Shown piece after piece: positions 11,647-21,133 of a DNA stretch of 64,000 nucleotides. Source of the stretch: Henriciella sp. AS95 (GTDB lineage: Bacteria; Pseudomonadota; Alphaproteobacteria; Caulobacterales; Hyphomonadaceae); assembly GCF_038900055.1 (NCBI RefSeq), contig NZ_JBBMQM010000001.1, positions 248,001-312,000 of the forward strand, in the 5' to 3' direction. A program made the translations under genes and the position numbers. Under the pieces are notes generated by a model that saw only the letters and a list, made by a program, of their open reading frames with translations, was not told where the DNA came from and made no database searches. Within the stretch, counting starts at the first letter, position 1. Every line of letters starts with the position of its first letter.

Positions 11647-12099
11647 ATGGACACGCTCGAATTCCACCTGGCCGACGAGGCCGCAACCGACCGGCTCGCC
11701 CGCCGCCTTGCGCCGCATCTGCAGGCCGGTGATGTCATCGCCCTTCACGGCGGCCTCGGCGCCGGCAAGACCACCTTCTCCCGCTCGCTCATATCGGCCC
11801 TGCTCGGCGCAAAGACCGAAGTGCCCAGCCCGACCTATACCCTCGTCCAGACATATGACGGCCCCGATTTCCCCATTTTCCACTTCGATCTTTATCGTCT
11901 GGACGAGCCGGGCGACGTCATGGAGCTTGGATGGGAGGACACAATGGATGGCCTTTCCCTGATCGAATGGCCCGGCAAGGCAGGCGATTACCTGCCGGCC
12001 TGGCGGCTCGATCTGACGCTTGAACAAACCGTCGACGGGCGCACCGCAAGGCTGGTCCCGCACGGCGAAGACTGGCAGACTCGTTTGCATGGGATTTGA
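11647..12099 (+). CDS. tsaE: tRNA t6A37 synthesis ATPase TsaE
   Basis: A 150-residue P-loop ATPase that partners TsaD/TsaB in making N6-threonylcarbamoyladenosine at position 37 of ANN-decoding tRNAs. The Walker A motif 'HGGLGAGKTTFSR' and the family signature 'VPSPTYTLVQTY...FHFDLYRL' and 'LIEWPGKAGDYLP' are clear. It follows the PLP-lyase stop by one base and overlaps the start of amgK by 11 bases. The order tsaE, sugar kinase, nucleotidyltransferase, addB, addA is typical of alphaproteobacteria. Confidence 0.95.
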   Translation: MDTLEFHLADEAATDRLARRLAPHLQAGDVIALHGGLGAGKTTFSRSLISALLGAKTEVPSPTYTLVQTYDGPDFPIFHFDLYRLDEPGDVMELGWEDTMDGLSLIEWPGKAGDYLPAWRLDLTLEQTVDGRTARLVPHGEDWQTRLHGI

Positions 12100-13189
12100 C
12101 GCGAACCGCACCTCGCAAATCACGGACTTCCTCAACCGCGCCGGATGGGGCGATGCTGAGCTGCAATGGCTTGGACAGGATGCCTCGACGCGCCGCTATG
12201 GACGCCTGACCAAAACCGATGGCACCACGGCCCTGCTCATGGACGCGCCACTTGTCGAGGATGATCCGTGCACGCCGGATATGTCGGATGATGAGCGCCT
12301 GGCAGGGGGCTGGAACAAGCAGTCGCGTCTGGCCGCGTCTCGCGTGGAGGCCTTTGCGGCAATTGGCGGCTGGCTGCGCGATCACGGCTTCAGCGCCCCC
12401 GCGATCTATGCAGGCGACTCTTCGCTCGGCCTCGCCATCATTGAGGATTTCGGCACACTGAAGGAATTCGCCCGCCTCATCGAACAGGGCGAAGACGAGG
12501 TGACGCTCTACACAGCGGCCGCTTCGGCGCTGGCTGACCTCCACGCCCAGGACACCCCGCGCCATCTCCACGCCCTCGGCCGCGACTGGCCGATCCTCGA
12601 TTTCGATGACCTCGCCCTGAATGTGAATGCCAGCCTCTTTGCCAACTGGTTTCACCAGCAGGACACCCGCATGCGGATGACGGATCAGGACCGTGTGCGC
12701 TGGGAGCGCGAACTGGCCGAATTGCTGGACCGCGCGCGCGACTTCCCACGCGACCTGACCTTGCGCGACTATCACGCCGAGAATCTGATCTGGCTGCCTG
12801 AACGCGAAGGCCGTGCCCGCATCGGCCTGCTCGACTTCCAGGACGCCGTGATCGGCTGGGACGCATGGGACATGGCGATGCTCGTCCAGGACGCCCGCCG
12901 CGACGTCTCACCGGCAGCCTATTCAGCAGCCATAAAAACCTATCTGGACAAGACCGGAAAATCCGAAGCCGACTTTCTCGAGCGACTTGCCATCATCGGC
13001 ACGCTGAACGCCCTGCGCATTGTCGGCATTTTCTCCCGCCTCATCGTTCGCGACAGCAAGCCACGCTATCTCGACTTTCTCCCGCGTCAGAAAACACTGC
13101 TCGCCCGCAATCTCGAGCACCCTTCCGCCGCCGGCATGGCCGCTTTTGTGCGTGACACCGCCCCCTTCATCTTCGAGGAAGCGAAATGA
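12089..13189 (+). CDS. amgK: Anomeric MurNAc/GlcNAc kinase AmgK (aminoglycoside phosphotransferase fold)
   Basis: A 366-residue APH-fold kinase that phosphorylates the anomeric hydroxyl of N-acetylmuramic acid during cell-wall recycling. The catalytic loop is visible as 'LTLRDYHAENLIWLPE' with the DFG-equivalent 'IGLLDFQDAVIG' and 'WDAWDMAMLVQD'. The start at 12089 (MGFDANRT) lies inside the end of tsaE; longer in-frame starts overlap tsaE more. Its stop overlaps the start of murU by ATGA. The pairing with MurU identifies it; a lone APH-fold kinase would be ambiguous. Confidence 0.88.
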   Translation: MGFDANRTSQITDFLNRAGWGDAELQWLGQDASTRRYGRLTKTDGTTALLMDAPLVEDDPCTPDMSDDERLAGGWNKQSRLAASRVEAFAAIGGWLRDHGFSAPAIYAGDSSLGLAIIEDFGTLKEFARLIEQGEDEVTLYTAAASALADLHAQDTPRHLHALGRDWPILDFDDLALNVNASLFANWFHQQDTRMRMTDQDRVRWERELAELLDRARDFPRDLTLRDYHAENLIWLPEREGRARIGLLDFQDAVIGWDAWDMAMLVQDARRDVSPAAYSAAIKTYLDKTGKSEADFLERLAIIGTLNALRIVGIFSRLIVRDSKPRYLDFLPRQKTLLARNLEHPSAAGMAAFVRDTAPFIFEEAK

Positions 13190-13908
13190 GCAACACCCCT
13201 CAGACCGCCATGATCCTCGCCGCAGGCCTTGGCACGCGCATGCGTCCGCTGACCAATGACACGGCCAAGCCGCTCCTCAAGGTCGCCGGAAAGTCGCTGA
13301 TAGACTGGCAGCTGGAAGCCTTGATCGAGGCCGGCGTTAAGAAGCTGGTCGTCAACACCCACTGGTGCGCCGATCAGGTCGAAGCCCATATGCGCGGCAT
13401 CTCCGGCGTGGAGGTCGTCTTTTCCGACGAGCGTGATCAGGTTCTCGAGACGGGCGGCGCGCTCGCCAAGGCCGCGCCCCTGCTCGGCGAAGATCCCATC
13501 TTCGTCGTCAATACTGATGCCTTCTGGGCCCCGAACGATGCCGAACCGCTCCATGCGCTCGCCAATGCCTATTTCCCGTCCGTGATGGACGAGGTGCTGC
13601 TTCTTGCCGACACACAACGCTGTCTCGGTTTTGGCGGCGCAGGCGATTTCTTCTTGAGCGACAAGGGCGCGCTCACCCATCGCGGCGACGAGCCTTCCGC
13701 GCCCTGGGCCTATGCCGGCCTGCGCATCGTGAACCCAAAGCTCTACGCCGCTCACAAAGCCGAACCCTTTTCGGCCTTCCGTATCTGGTCGGACCTCCTG
13801 CCGAACAAGCGCATGCACGGCGTCCCGCTCGACAAATTCTGGCTGCACGTGGGTGACCCGGCCGCCCTGAAGGATGCCGAGATGTGGCTGAAATGCTTCG
13901 GGGCATGA
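13186..13908 (+). CDS. murU: N-acetylmuramate alpha-1-phosphate uridylyltransferase MurU
   Basis: A 240-residue sugar-1-phosphate nucleotidyltransferase. The N-terminal signature 'ILAAGLGTRMRPLTNDTAKPL' and the later 'FVVNTDAFW' metal-binding segment are clear. With AmgK it converts recycled MurNAc to UDP-MurNAc and so bypasses MurA, the fosfomycin target (established for Pseudomonas and Caulobacter relatives). ATGA overlaps at both ends couple it to amgK and addB. Confidence 0.9.
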   Translation: MSNTPQTAMILAAGLGTRMRPLTNDTAKPLLKVAGKSLIDWQLEALIEAGVKKLVVNTHWCADQVEAHMRGISGVEVVFSDERDQVLETGGALAKAAPLLGEDPIFVVNTDAFWAPNDAEPLHALANAYFPSVMDEVLLLADTQRCLGFGGAGDFFLSDKGALTHRGDEPSAPWAYAGLRIVNPKLYAAHKAEPFSAFRIWSDLLPNKRMHGVPLDKFWLHVGDPAALKDAEMWLKCFGA

Positions 13909-16900
13909 GTTCACCCGGCCTTTTCGCTCCCGGCGCTCCAAAGCTGCGCACAATTCCGCCCGGCGCGAATTTCCTGAAAGAACTTGCCCGCGCGCTGGCA
14001 GAGGAGACCGGCCTCGCTGAGCGGCCCGACGCCATGGCGGACGATCTCATCTATGTCCCCAACCGCCGCTCGGCCCGCGCGCTCGCCCTCGCTCTCTTCG
14101 AAGCGGCTGGCAGCAAGACCCTGCTGATGCCGGAGATCCGGCCCTTGGGCGACCTCGAAAACGACGAACCGCCCCCCGGCGCAGAATCAGCCCTCGCAGA
14201 CCTGCCACCGGCCATCTCGCCTGCTGCCCGCCTCGGACGCCTCGCCGTCCTTGTCAGCGCCTATTATGAGGCACAGGGCAAAGCCATCCCGCCCGCCTCC
14301 GCCCTCGCCGCTGCGCGCGAACTCGCTCGCCTGCTGGATCAGGCCGCCCTCTCTGGCGCGGTCGACTGGGACAAGCTCGAAACCCTGGTTCAGAATCGCC
14401 AACTCGCCGAACACTGGCGCCGCTCGGTCGATTTCCTCGACATTATCGTCACGCAATGGCCGGAAGAGCTCAAGAAAAATGTCCAGATGGACCCCTATGC
14501 CCGCCGCCTTGCCGCTGCTGAGGCCATGGCGGACAGCTGGACCACCACACCGCCCAAAGGCCGCGTGATCATTGCAGGTTCGACCGGCGCCGACCCTTCC
14601 GGCCGCCTGCTGATGAAAGCGGCGCTGAGCCTGCCTCAAACCCTCATCGTCCTGCCGGGCCTCGACACCAGCACGCACCCGGCCGCCTGGGCGCGGATCG
14701 CTCAAACCTCAAACCACCCGCAATTCGCCCTCGCCGAAACCCTCGCCGCTCTCGGCTACCAGCCGGACGAAGTCGCCGTCTGGCCGGGCATCGAGCCTGA
14801 CGACAAAGCCGCCGCCCGCCGCGACCTCATTCACGAAGCCCTCGCGCCGGCTGACGACACATCCGGCTGGCTCGAACGCCTCGAAGAGATGTCAGGCGCC
14901 CAGGAGCCCGCAGATTTCGCCCGCAAAGGCCTCTCCGGTCTCACGATGATCGAAGCGGCCGATGAAAGCGAGGAAGCCTGGTGCGCTGCTCTGCTGCTGC
15001 GACAGGCGCTCGAAACGGAAGACCGGACCGCCGCCCTCGTGACGCCCGATGCGGGCCTTGCCCGGCGCGTTTCGGCGCTGATGAAACAGTGGGACATGGA
15101 GCTCGCGCCGTCCGGCGGGACACCGCTCCTGCAGACCCAGGCTGGGAGCCTCGCCGCGCTCATCATGGACTGGACGGTCGACCCGACCCACCCAGTCACG
15201 CTTCTGGCCGCCCTGAAACACGTACAGGTCCAGTACCCGCACGATCTGACAGGCTTCGAGCGCTTCTTCCTTCGCGGCCCACGCCGCTGGGACGACTGGG
15301 ACAGCCTCAGCGCGCATATCGACCGGACTGCGTCCGACGACGACCATCGCAAACGCACCGGCCTTTCAGACGAAACAATAAAGCTCGCCCGCACCGTCTC
15401 TGCCGACCTCCAGGCCCGCTTCGATACAGCAGGCCTTGCGGACCCGGACAAACCCATCGCCGGACAGGCCTATCTGGAAGCTGTGGCTGACATGATGGGC
15501 GATCTCGGCGCCACGCCGCTGCCATGGGCGGGCGAAGATGGTGCGGCACTCTCGAATGCCCTGCGCGATTTCGCTCTGATGACCGCCAGCATGGACCCTG
15601 CCGTGCCAGAGGTCTGGTGCGCACTGTTCAAGGCTTACTGTTCGACCCTGACCGTCCGCAGCCGCGCCGAACATCCTCGCCTAGCCATATGGGGGCCCCT
15701 CGAAGCGCGTCTGCAAAGCGCTGACCGGCTCATCCTCGCCGGTCTCAATGAAGGCGTCTGGCCGCATCAACCGCCTGCAGATGCCTTCCTGCCGCGCAGC
15801 TTCAGGAAAGAAATCGGCCTGTCGGACCCGGATGAGCGGATTGGCCTCTCGGCGCATGACTTCGCCCAGATGGCCGCCGCCCCGAACGTGATTCTGCTGT
15901 CCGCCAAACGCCGCGACGACGCACCGGCCGTGGCGTCCCGTTGGCTCTGGCGTCTCAACACGCTGGCGCGCGGCGCGCTCGGCGAGCAGGCGGCCAGGGA
16001 TGCGATGGCCCCTGCGCCCGAGGATGATCCGCGCCTGTGGCTGGACGCCCTTGCCGTGCCCCCGGACCAGTCCCTCGTCACCAAACCCGAGCCGAGACCC
16101 GCGCCGGATGTCCGCCCCAACCGGCTATCGGTGACCCGCATCGAGGCGCTGCAGCGCGACCCTTATGCGATCTATGCGCAATACATCCTTGGACTGAACA
16201 AGCTCGACGCGCTGGACCTTCCCATCGATGCCCGCCCGCGCGGCACGGCCATTCACGCGGCGCTTGAAAAATTCGAGGATGAGGGCGTCGAAAAGTCTGC
16301 CGAGCAGCTTGTCAGCATGCTCGAACAGGAACTCCGTGACGCTGGCGAGGCCGAAGACATCATCCTCGGCGCGATTGCGGCGAGACGGAAAGTCGCCGAC
16401 GCATACATCGCCTGGCGCGCCGCGCGGCTACACCTCATTGCGGGTGCTCCGCATACCGAAATCAAGGGCCAGCATACGTTCGACATGCCCGGCCTCAAGC
16501 AGGATCGGTTCACGCTGACGGCAACAGCCGACCGCGTGGAAAAGCATCAGGACGGAACGCTCGCCATCCTCGACTTCAAATCCGGCGCGCCGCCGGGAGA
16601 GGGCGAGGTCCGCACCGGCCTCAATCCGCAAATGCCGCTTCAGGCCATTATCGCTGAAGAAGGCGGGTTCGCAGACGAAGGCGTCGCCGCGAAACCGGTT
16701 AGCGCCCTGACCTATGTCCGGTTCGGCTCGAGGTTCGACGTTCGGAATATCGGCGACAAGTCAGGTAGTCAGCACCCTGAAAAACCGCTTGCAGAGATTA
16801 TCGCGGAAACACGCGAGGGTTTCCTGAAACTGATCGCCAAATTCGCCGAGCCAGATCACCCCTATATCTCCATGCCGCGCCCGAAATGGGCAAAATATGG

Positions 16901-16961
16901 CTCCGACTATGCCCGTCTTGCCAGGCGCGATGAGTGGGCAGCGGAGGATGGCGATGACTGA
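13905..16961 (+). CDS. addB: Double-strand break repair protein AddB (alphaproteobacterial type)
   Basis: A 1018-residue subunit of the AddAB helicase-nuclease that resects double-strand breaks for RecA. The N-terminal helicase-like region contains 'VPNRRSARALALALFEAAGS'; the C-terminal PD-(D/E)XK nuclease shows 'LAILDFKSGAPP' near residue 886 and the preceding 'PRGTAIHAALEKF'. The start at 13905 forms an ATGA overlap with murU; the ATG at 13884 would overlap more. It is followed by addA with an 8-base overlap, so the two subunits are translated together. Confidence 0.93.
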   Translation: MSSPGLFAPGAPKLRTIPPGANFLKELARALAEETGLAERPDAMADDLIYVPNRRSARALALALFEAAGSKTLLMPEIRPLGDLENDEPPPGAESALADLPPAISPAARLGRLAVLVSAYYEAQGKAIPPASALAAARELARLLDQAALSGAVDWDKLETLVQNRQLAEHWRRSVDFLDIIVTQWPEELKKNVQMDPYARRLAAAEAMADSWTTTPPKGRVIIAGSTGADPSGRLLMKAALSLPQTLIVLPGLDTSTHPAAWARIAQTSNHPQFALAETLAALGYQPDEVAVWPGIEPDDKAAARRDLIHEALAPADDTSGWLERLEEMSGAQEPADFARKGLSGLTMIEAADESEEAWCAALLLRQALETEDRTAALVTPDAGLARRVSALMKQWDMELAPSGGTPLLQTQAGSLAALIMDWTVDPTHPVTLLAALKHVQVQYPHDLTGFERFFLRGPRRWDDWDSLSAHIDRTASDDDHRKRTGLSDETIKLARTVSADLQARFDTAGLADPDKPIAGQAYLEAVADMMGDLGATPLPWAGEDGAALSNALRDFALMTASMDPAVPEVWCALFKAYCSTLTVRSRAEHPRLAIWGPLEARLQSADRLILAGLNEGVWPHQPPADAFLPRSFRKEIGLSDPDERIGLSAHDFAQMAAAPNVILLSAKRRDDAPAVASRWLWRLNTLARGALGEQAARDAMAPAPEDDPRLWLDALAVPPDQSLVTKPEPRPAPDVRPNRLSVTRIEALQRDPYAIYAQYILGLNKLDALDLPIDARPRGTAIHAALEKFEDEGVEKSAEQLVSMLEQELRDAGEAEDIILGAIAARRKVADAYIAWRAARLHLIAGAPHTEIKGQHTFDMPGLKQDRFTLTATADRVEKHQDGTLAILDFKSGAPPGEGEVRTGLNPQMPLQAIIAEEGGFADEGVAAKPVSALTYVRFGSRFDVRNIGDKSGSQHPEKPLAEIIAETREGFLKLIAKFAEPDHPYISMPRPKWAKYGSDYARLARRDEWAAEDGDD

Positions 16962-19900
16962 CCAACCCGCCAACGCCATAGAGCTCGCGACGCGCGCCCA
17001 GGCAGAGGCCGCTCTGCCGGATCGGTCCGCCTGGGTCGAAGCGCATGCCGGCTCGGGGAAGACGAAGGTCCTGATCGACCGCGTCGCGCGCCTTCTGCTT
17101 CGCCGCGAAGATGGCAGGCCGGGCGCAGCACCCGACACGATCCTCTGCATTACCTACACCAAGGCCGCCGCCAATGAGATGCTCACCCGCCTGTTCGAGC
17201 GGCTCGGCAACTGGTCGGTCATGAAGGACAATGACCTGCGCCGCGAACTGGCGAAACTGGAGCGCCGCCCCGAAGACGATTATTCAGGCGATGACCTACA
17301 GGCGGCGCGCGCGCTCTTTGCCCGCGCCCTTGAAACGCCGGGTGGCTTGCGCATTGAGACGATCCACGCCTTCTGCTCGCGTATCCTTCGCCGCTTTCCA
17401 CTGGAAGCGGACGTCTCTCCCGGCTTTGGCGAAATCGAGGACCGCGACGCTGACCGCATCTGGAGCGACAGCCTCAAGGACAAGGTGCTACGCGCCAGCG
17501 AGGTCGACCCGGACGCACTGGTCACCCTGTCTGAAGCTGGCGGCGGTCTTGGCGCGGGCGCGGTGCTTTCCAGCCTGCGCTGGGTGCGCACGAAGCTGAC
17601 AGGGCGTGAGCCGGGTGAACTGGCAGGCGACATCAAGCAGGCGCTCGACGCCCCGGACCAGACCGTCGAAGAAATTCTCGCTGAGGCCATGGGCAGCGCC
17701 CTGCCCCGCGCCAGCCTGCAGTCGGCCCTGTCTGGCCTCAATGATCTGCCGAAACGCGGCGCGTCCGACGAAAAGCTGTTCGACACCCTCGACCTCGTGC
17801 TGCAACCCTATGCTGACGGTGATCGCTGGGAGGCCTGGTCCGGCCTGTTCCTGACCTCGTCTGGCGACTTTCGAAAATCCAATCCGTATACGGCTGGCGC
17901 GGCCAAACTCGTGCCCGAACTGGAAGATCTCTTCCAGATGAAAGATGGCGAGGGCAGCGAAGTCGCCCGCTTCCGGACCATCCAGACGAAGCTCATCGCC
18001 CGGCGCGCCTATGAGCGCACGCTTGCCCTCATCACGGTCGGCTTGCCTGTGCTTCAGGCGTATGAGCAGGGCAAGACCCGCCGCGCCGCGCTCGATTTCG
18101 ATGATCTCATCCAGCACACCAAACTGCTGCTCACCTCCACCGGGGTCGCTGAGTGGGTGCTCTTCAAGCTCGATGGCGGCCTGACGCACATCCTGCTCGA
18201 TGAAGCTCAGGATACGAGCCCCGATCAGTGGGTGCTCATCAATGCGCTGGTTGAGGAATTCCGGGCCGGCAAGGGCGCCGATCGGTCCACGGACCCGCGC
18301 ACACAATTCACCGTTGGCGACAAGAAACAGTCCATCTACTCCTTCCAGGGCGCAGACCCAGAGCAGTTCCTCAAGGAGAAACGCGATTTCGCAGCCGCCG
18401 AGGAAGCCCTGCACGGCCGGGCAAACATGCCGGACATGACGGTCTCGTTCCGCTCAACACAGCATGTCCTCGATTTCGTCGATGCGGCGTTCAATCAGGA
18501 CAGTTTTGCCGGTGATCCGTTTACCGAATCACCACCGGACGAGGCTGACGTCTTGAAACATGCCGCCAGCCGGTCCGGTCAGGAAGGCCGCGTTGACCTC
18601 TGGCCCATCGAGCCGCCCACGGACGATGATGATGGCGACCCATGGGACGCCCCGCTCGACCATATCGCCGAAAAATCACCAAAGAACCGCCTGGCCGAGC
18701 ATGTGGCCCGCGCGATCGATGAGATGATCACGGCGAAAGAGCCTGTCTGGTACGAACGCAAGAACGAGGACGGCAAGCGGACATGGCAGCAGCGGCCTGT
18801 GCGCGCCGACGACATCCTGATCCTCGTGCGCAAGCGCGGCGCGCTGTTCGAGAGCATCATCAAGGCGCTCAAAAAGCGGAAGCTTCCGGTCGCCGGCGCT
18901 GACCGGCTTGTCCTGCTCGACCATATCGGCGTCCAGGATTGTCTGAACCTCATCCGGTTCGCGCTCTTTCCGTCCGATGACCTCACCCTCGCTGAAATCC
19001 TGCGCGGCCCGTTCTGCGGCCTTGTCGATGATGACAATGACCTCTTCGTTCTGGCCCATGACCGGAAGCGCGAAGAAACGCTCTGGGACCGCCTGCAGAC
19101 CACTCCAGAACCCCGCTTCGCCGCTGCCCGCGATTTCTGCGCGGACCTCATCGCCCACCGCCACCTGCCCGCCTTCGACTTCCTGACGCACGCGCTCACT
19201 ACCCGCCGCGAGAACAACCTCTCCGGCTGGGACCGCCTCATCCAGCGCCTTGGCGAGCCGGCCCGCGACCCGGTCAGCGCGCTCATCAGCCGGTCGCTTG
19301 GCTATGACATGGGCGAGGCGGCCAGCCTGCAATCCTTCCTCGCCGAGATTGAGGGCGATGACAGCCAGCTGAAACGCGACCTTGCCGAAGCCGATGGCGA
19401 AATCCGTGTGATGACGGTGCACGGCGCGAAGGGCCTGCAAGCGCCCATTGTTATCCTGCCGGATACGACGAGCCCGGAAAAAGCCGACACGAACGGCCTC
19501 TTCATGGTCGACGGAAAGACGCCGGTCTACAGCCCAAACAAGAAGGAAGATCCGCCCATCCTCGAGCGCCTGCGTCTTGAGCGAAAGACCGCGCAAGCCC
19601 GAGAATCCCGCCGCTTGCTTTATGTGGCGCTGACACGGGCGCAGGACCGGCTGATCATTGGCGGGGCCTTCGCTGGCCGCAAAACGGGCGCCGGCTATGA
19701 GCCTGACAGCTGGTATGGTCTCTGCCGCTCGGCCATGCTGGATCTGACCGATGCGCCCGCGGACACAGATGAGACCCTCACCTTCGGCCCCATCCTGCCG
19801 CCGCTCACGGGCGCGGATACGGCCGACGCGACGCCAAAAACCCACGCCCCAGATTGGGCTTTCCGTACGCCCTCTACCACAGCCACCGGCCCCGTCGTTC

Positions 19901-20487
19901 GCGCGCCAAGCCGCCTGCTGACCGACACCGCCCCCGTCTCCAAACCCTTCGGCAAGGCCCGGTCTGCCGCCCTCAAGCGCGGCCAGCTCATCCACACCCT
20001 GCTGCAATACCTGCCCGAGCAGCCGCAGGACGATCGCGCGGCCCATGCCCGCGCCTGGCTCGCCCGCCACACTGATCTTACCCCCGGCGAGCAGGACGAA
20101 ATCCTGTCGGTCACCCTCGCCACACTCGCCCATCCGGACTTTGCCGACGTCTTCGCCCCCGGTGGGCGCTCAGAGGCCGCCATTGTCGGTGAAATCGAAA
20201 CGGCTTCAGGCAAGATCATCATCAATGGCCGCGCCGACCGCCTCGTCATCACGGAAACCGACACCCTCCTCATCGACTACAAGACAGACCGCCCGGCCCC
20301 CGCCTCCGCCGAGGACATTGACGCGTCATACCTCGCCCAGATGGCGGCCTACAAAATGGTCCTCGAAGCCGCATGGCCTGGCAGAAGAATCCGCCCCGCC
20401 CTGCTCTACACGGACGGCCCCAAACTGTTCGAGCTGAGCGAGACCCTTTTGCAAAGCTCACGCAATCGTTTAGCTGGTGGCCTTTGA
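16954..20487 (+). CDS. addA: Double-strand break repair helicase AddA
   Basis: A 1177-residue UvrD-like helicase with a C-terminal nuclease, partner of AddB. Walker A 'AHAGSGKTKVLIDR' lies near residue 30, the Walker B / motif II 'LLDEAQDTSPDQW' near 413, motif III 'VGDKKQSIYSFQGADP' near 453, 'RVMTVHGAKGLQAPIV' and 'LLYVALTRAQDRL' further on, and the nuclease 'LLIDYKTDRP' near 1104. GGAGG six bases upstream selects 16954 over the ATG at 16948. Full length with no damage visible. trxA follows after 57 bases. Confidence 0.95.
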   Translation: MTDQPANAIELATRAQAEAALPDRSAWVEAHAGSGKTKVLIDRVARLLLRREDGRPGAAPDTILCITYTKAAANEMLTRLFERLGNWSVMKDNDLRRELAKLERRPEDDYSGDDLQAARALFARALETPGGLRIETIHAFCSRILRRFPLEADVSPGFGEIEDRDADRIWSDSLKDKVLRASEVDPDALVTLSEAGGGLGAGAVLSSLRWVRTKLTGREPGELAGDIKQALDAPDQTVEEILAEAMGSALPRASLQSALSGLNDLPKRGASDEKLFDTLDLVLQPYADGDRWEAWSGLFLTSSGDFRKSNPYTAGAAKLVPELEDLFQMKDGEGSEVARFRTIQTKLIARRAYERTLALITVGLPVLQAYEQGKTRRAALDFDDLIQHTKLLLTSTGVAEWVLFKLDGGLTHILLDEAQDTSPDQWVLINALVEEFRAGKGADRSTDPRTQFTVGDKKQSIYSFQGADPEQFLKEKRDFAAAEEALHGRANMPDMTVSFRSTQHVLDFVDAAFNQDSFAGDPFTESPPDEADVLKHAASRSGQEGRVDLWPIEPPTDDDDGDPWDAPLDHIAEKSPKNRLAEHVARAIDEMITAKEPVWYERKNEDGKRTWQQRPVRADDILILVRKRGALFESIIKALKKRKLPVAGADRLVLLDHIGVQDCLNLIRFALFPSDDLTLAEILRGPFCGLVDDDNDLFVLAHDRKREETLWDRLQTTPEPRFAAARDFCADLIAHRHLPAFDFLTHALTTRRENNLSGWDRLIQRLGEPARDPVSALISRSLGYDMGEAASLQSFLAEIEGDDSQLKRDLAEADGEIRVMTVHGAKGLQAPIVILPDTTSPEKADTNGLFMVDGKTPVYSPNKKEDPPILERLRLERKTAQARESRRLLYVALTRAQDRLIIGGAFAGRKTGAGYEPDSWYGLCRSAMLDLTDAPADTDETLTFGPILPPLTGADTADATPKTHAPDWAFRTPSTTATGPVVRAPSRLLTDTAPVSKPFGKARSAALKRGQLIHTLLQYLPEQPQDDRAAHARAWLARHTDLTPGEQDEILSVTLATLAHPDFADVFAPGGRSEAAIVGEIETASGKIIINGRADRLVITETDTLLIDYKTDRPAPASAEDIDASYLAQMAAYKMVLEAAWPGRRIRPALLYTDGPKLFELSETLLQSSRNRLAGGL

Positions 20488-20544
20488 AGAATCCCGGCAC
20501 GTACCTACTTATGAGCCAGAACAAGACTTTGAGAAGGAGGCATC

Positions 20545-20862
20545 ATGGCCACCGAAAATATTACTGACGACAATTTCGAAGAAGCAATCGCTGGCGATCT
20601 TCCGGTCGTGGTCGACTTCTGGGCCGAATGGTGTGGCCCGTGCAAGCAGATGGCCCCGCATCTGGAGTCCGTTGCCGAGGAACTATCCGGCAAGGTCAAG
20701 ATCACCAAGATCAATGTCGACGAGAACCCCGTCGCGCCATCCAAATTCGGCGTGCGCGGCATGCCAACGCTGATGCTGTTCAAGGACGGCAAGGTCGCCG
20801 CGACCCATCTCGGTGCCATGTCCAAGCAGCGCCTGGCTGAATGGATCAAGGAAAGCGCCTAA
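20545..20862 (+). CDS. trxA: Thioredoxin
   Basis: A 105-residue cytoplasmic thioredoxin with the WCGPC active site in 'WAEWCGPCKQMAPHL' and the cis-Pro loop 'RGMPTLMLFKDG'. A very strong AAGGAGG lies four bases before the ATG. It is the last gene of the tsaE-addA run and is closed by a good terminator. The strong ribosome site fits an abundant protein. Confidence 0.97.
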   Translation: MATENITDDNFEEAIAGDLPVVVDFWAEWCGPCKQMAPHLESVAEELSGKVKITKINVDENPVAPSKFGVRGMPTLMLFKDGKVAATHLGAMSKQRLAEWIKESA

Positions 20863-20886
20863 CCGCCGCTTTGCCTGACGAAAGAC

Positions 20887-20920
20887 AAAAGCCCGTCACC
20901 CCATGGTGGCGGGCTTTTTA
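20887..20920 (+). terminator. Rho-independent terminator after trxA
   Basis: A 14-base arm (20887-20900) pairs with 20905-20918 with one G-T wobble around a four-base loop (CCAT) and runs into a T-rich tail. It ends the long plus-strand gene run. Confidence 0.88.
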
Positions 20921-20942
20921 ATTGCCTTGAACCTGAGCGCCT

Positions 20943-21026
20943 CCCCGTGGCTCGACCACGGGGCCCATCTCCCGCCCTCCCGTCTGTTTCAACACCAGGA
21001 GATGGGCACCGCGATCAAGTCGCGGT
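20943..21026. repeat. REP-like cluster of three nested/adjacent hairpins
   Basis: Three inverted repeats follow in order: CCCCGTGG (20943-20950) with CCACGGGG (20956-20963); GCCCATCTCC (20963-20972) with GGAGATGGGC (20998-21007); ACCGCGA (21008-21014) with TCGCGGT (21020-21026). The loops of the outer two are CTCGA and TCAAG, complementary-like pentamers. Such compound palindromes occur as dispersed intergenic repeats in alphaproteobacteria. Whether other copies exist in this genome cannot be seen from here. Confidence 0.55.
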
Positions 21027-21133
21027 GATGCGCCACCCGGAACATCCTTCTCCAAACGTCACCCATTTACGCCGCACTGCCATGAGAGTACTCACTTCCT
21101 TCACACATGAAGTAAATACGCCCGGAGGCCCCC

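Noticed and set aside
18676-20133. 485-codon minus-strand frame inside addA
   Set aside because: addA motifs are intact along the plus strand and the antisense product has no recognisable domain or ribosome site.
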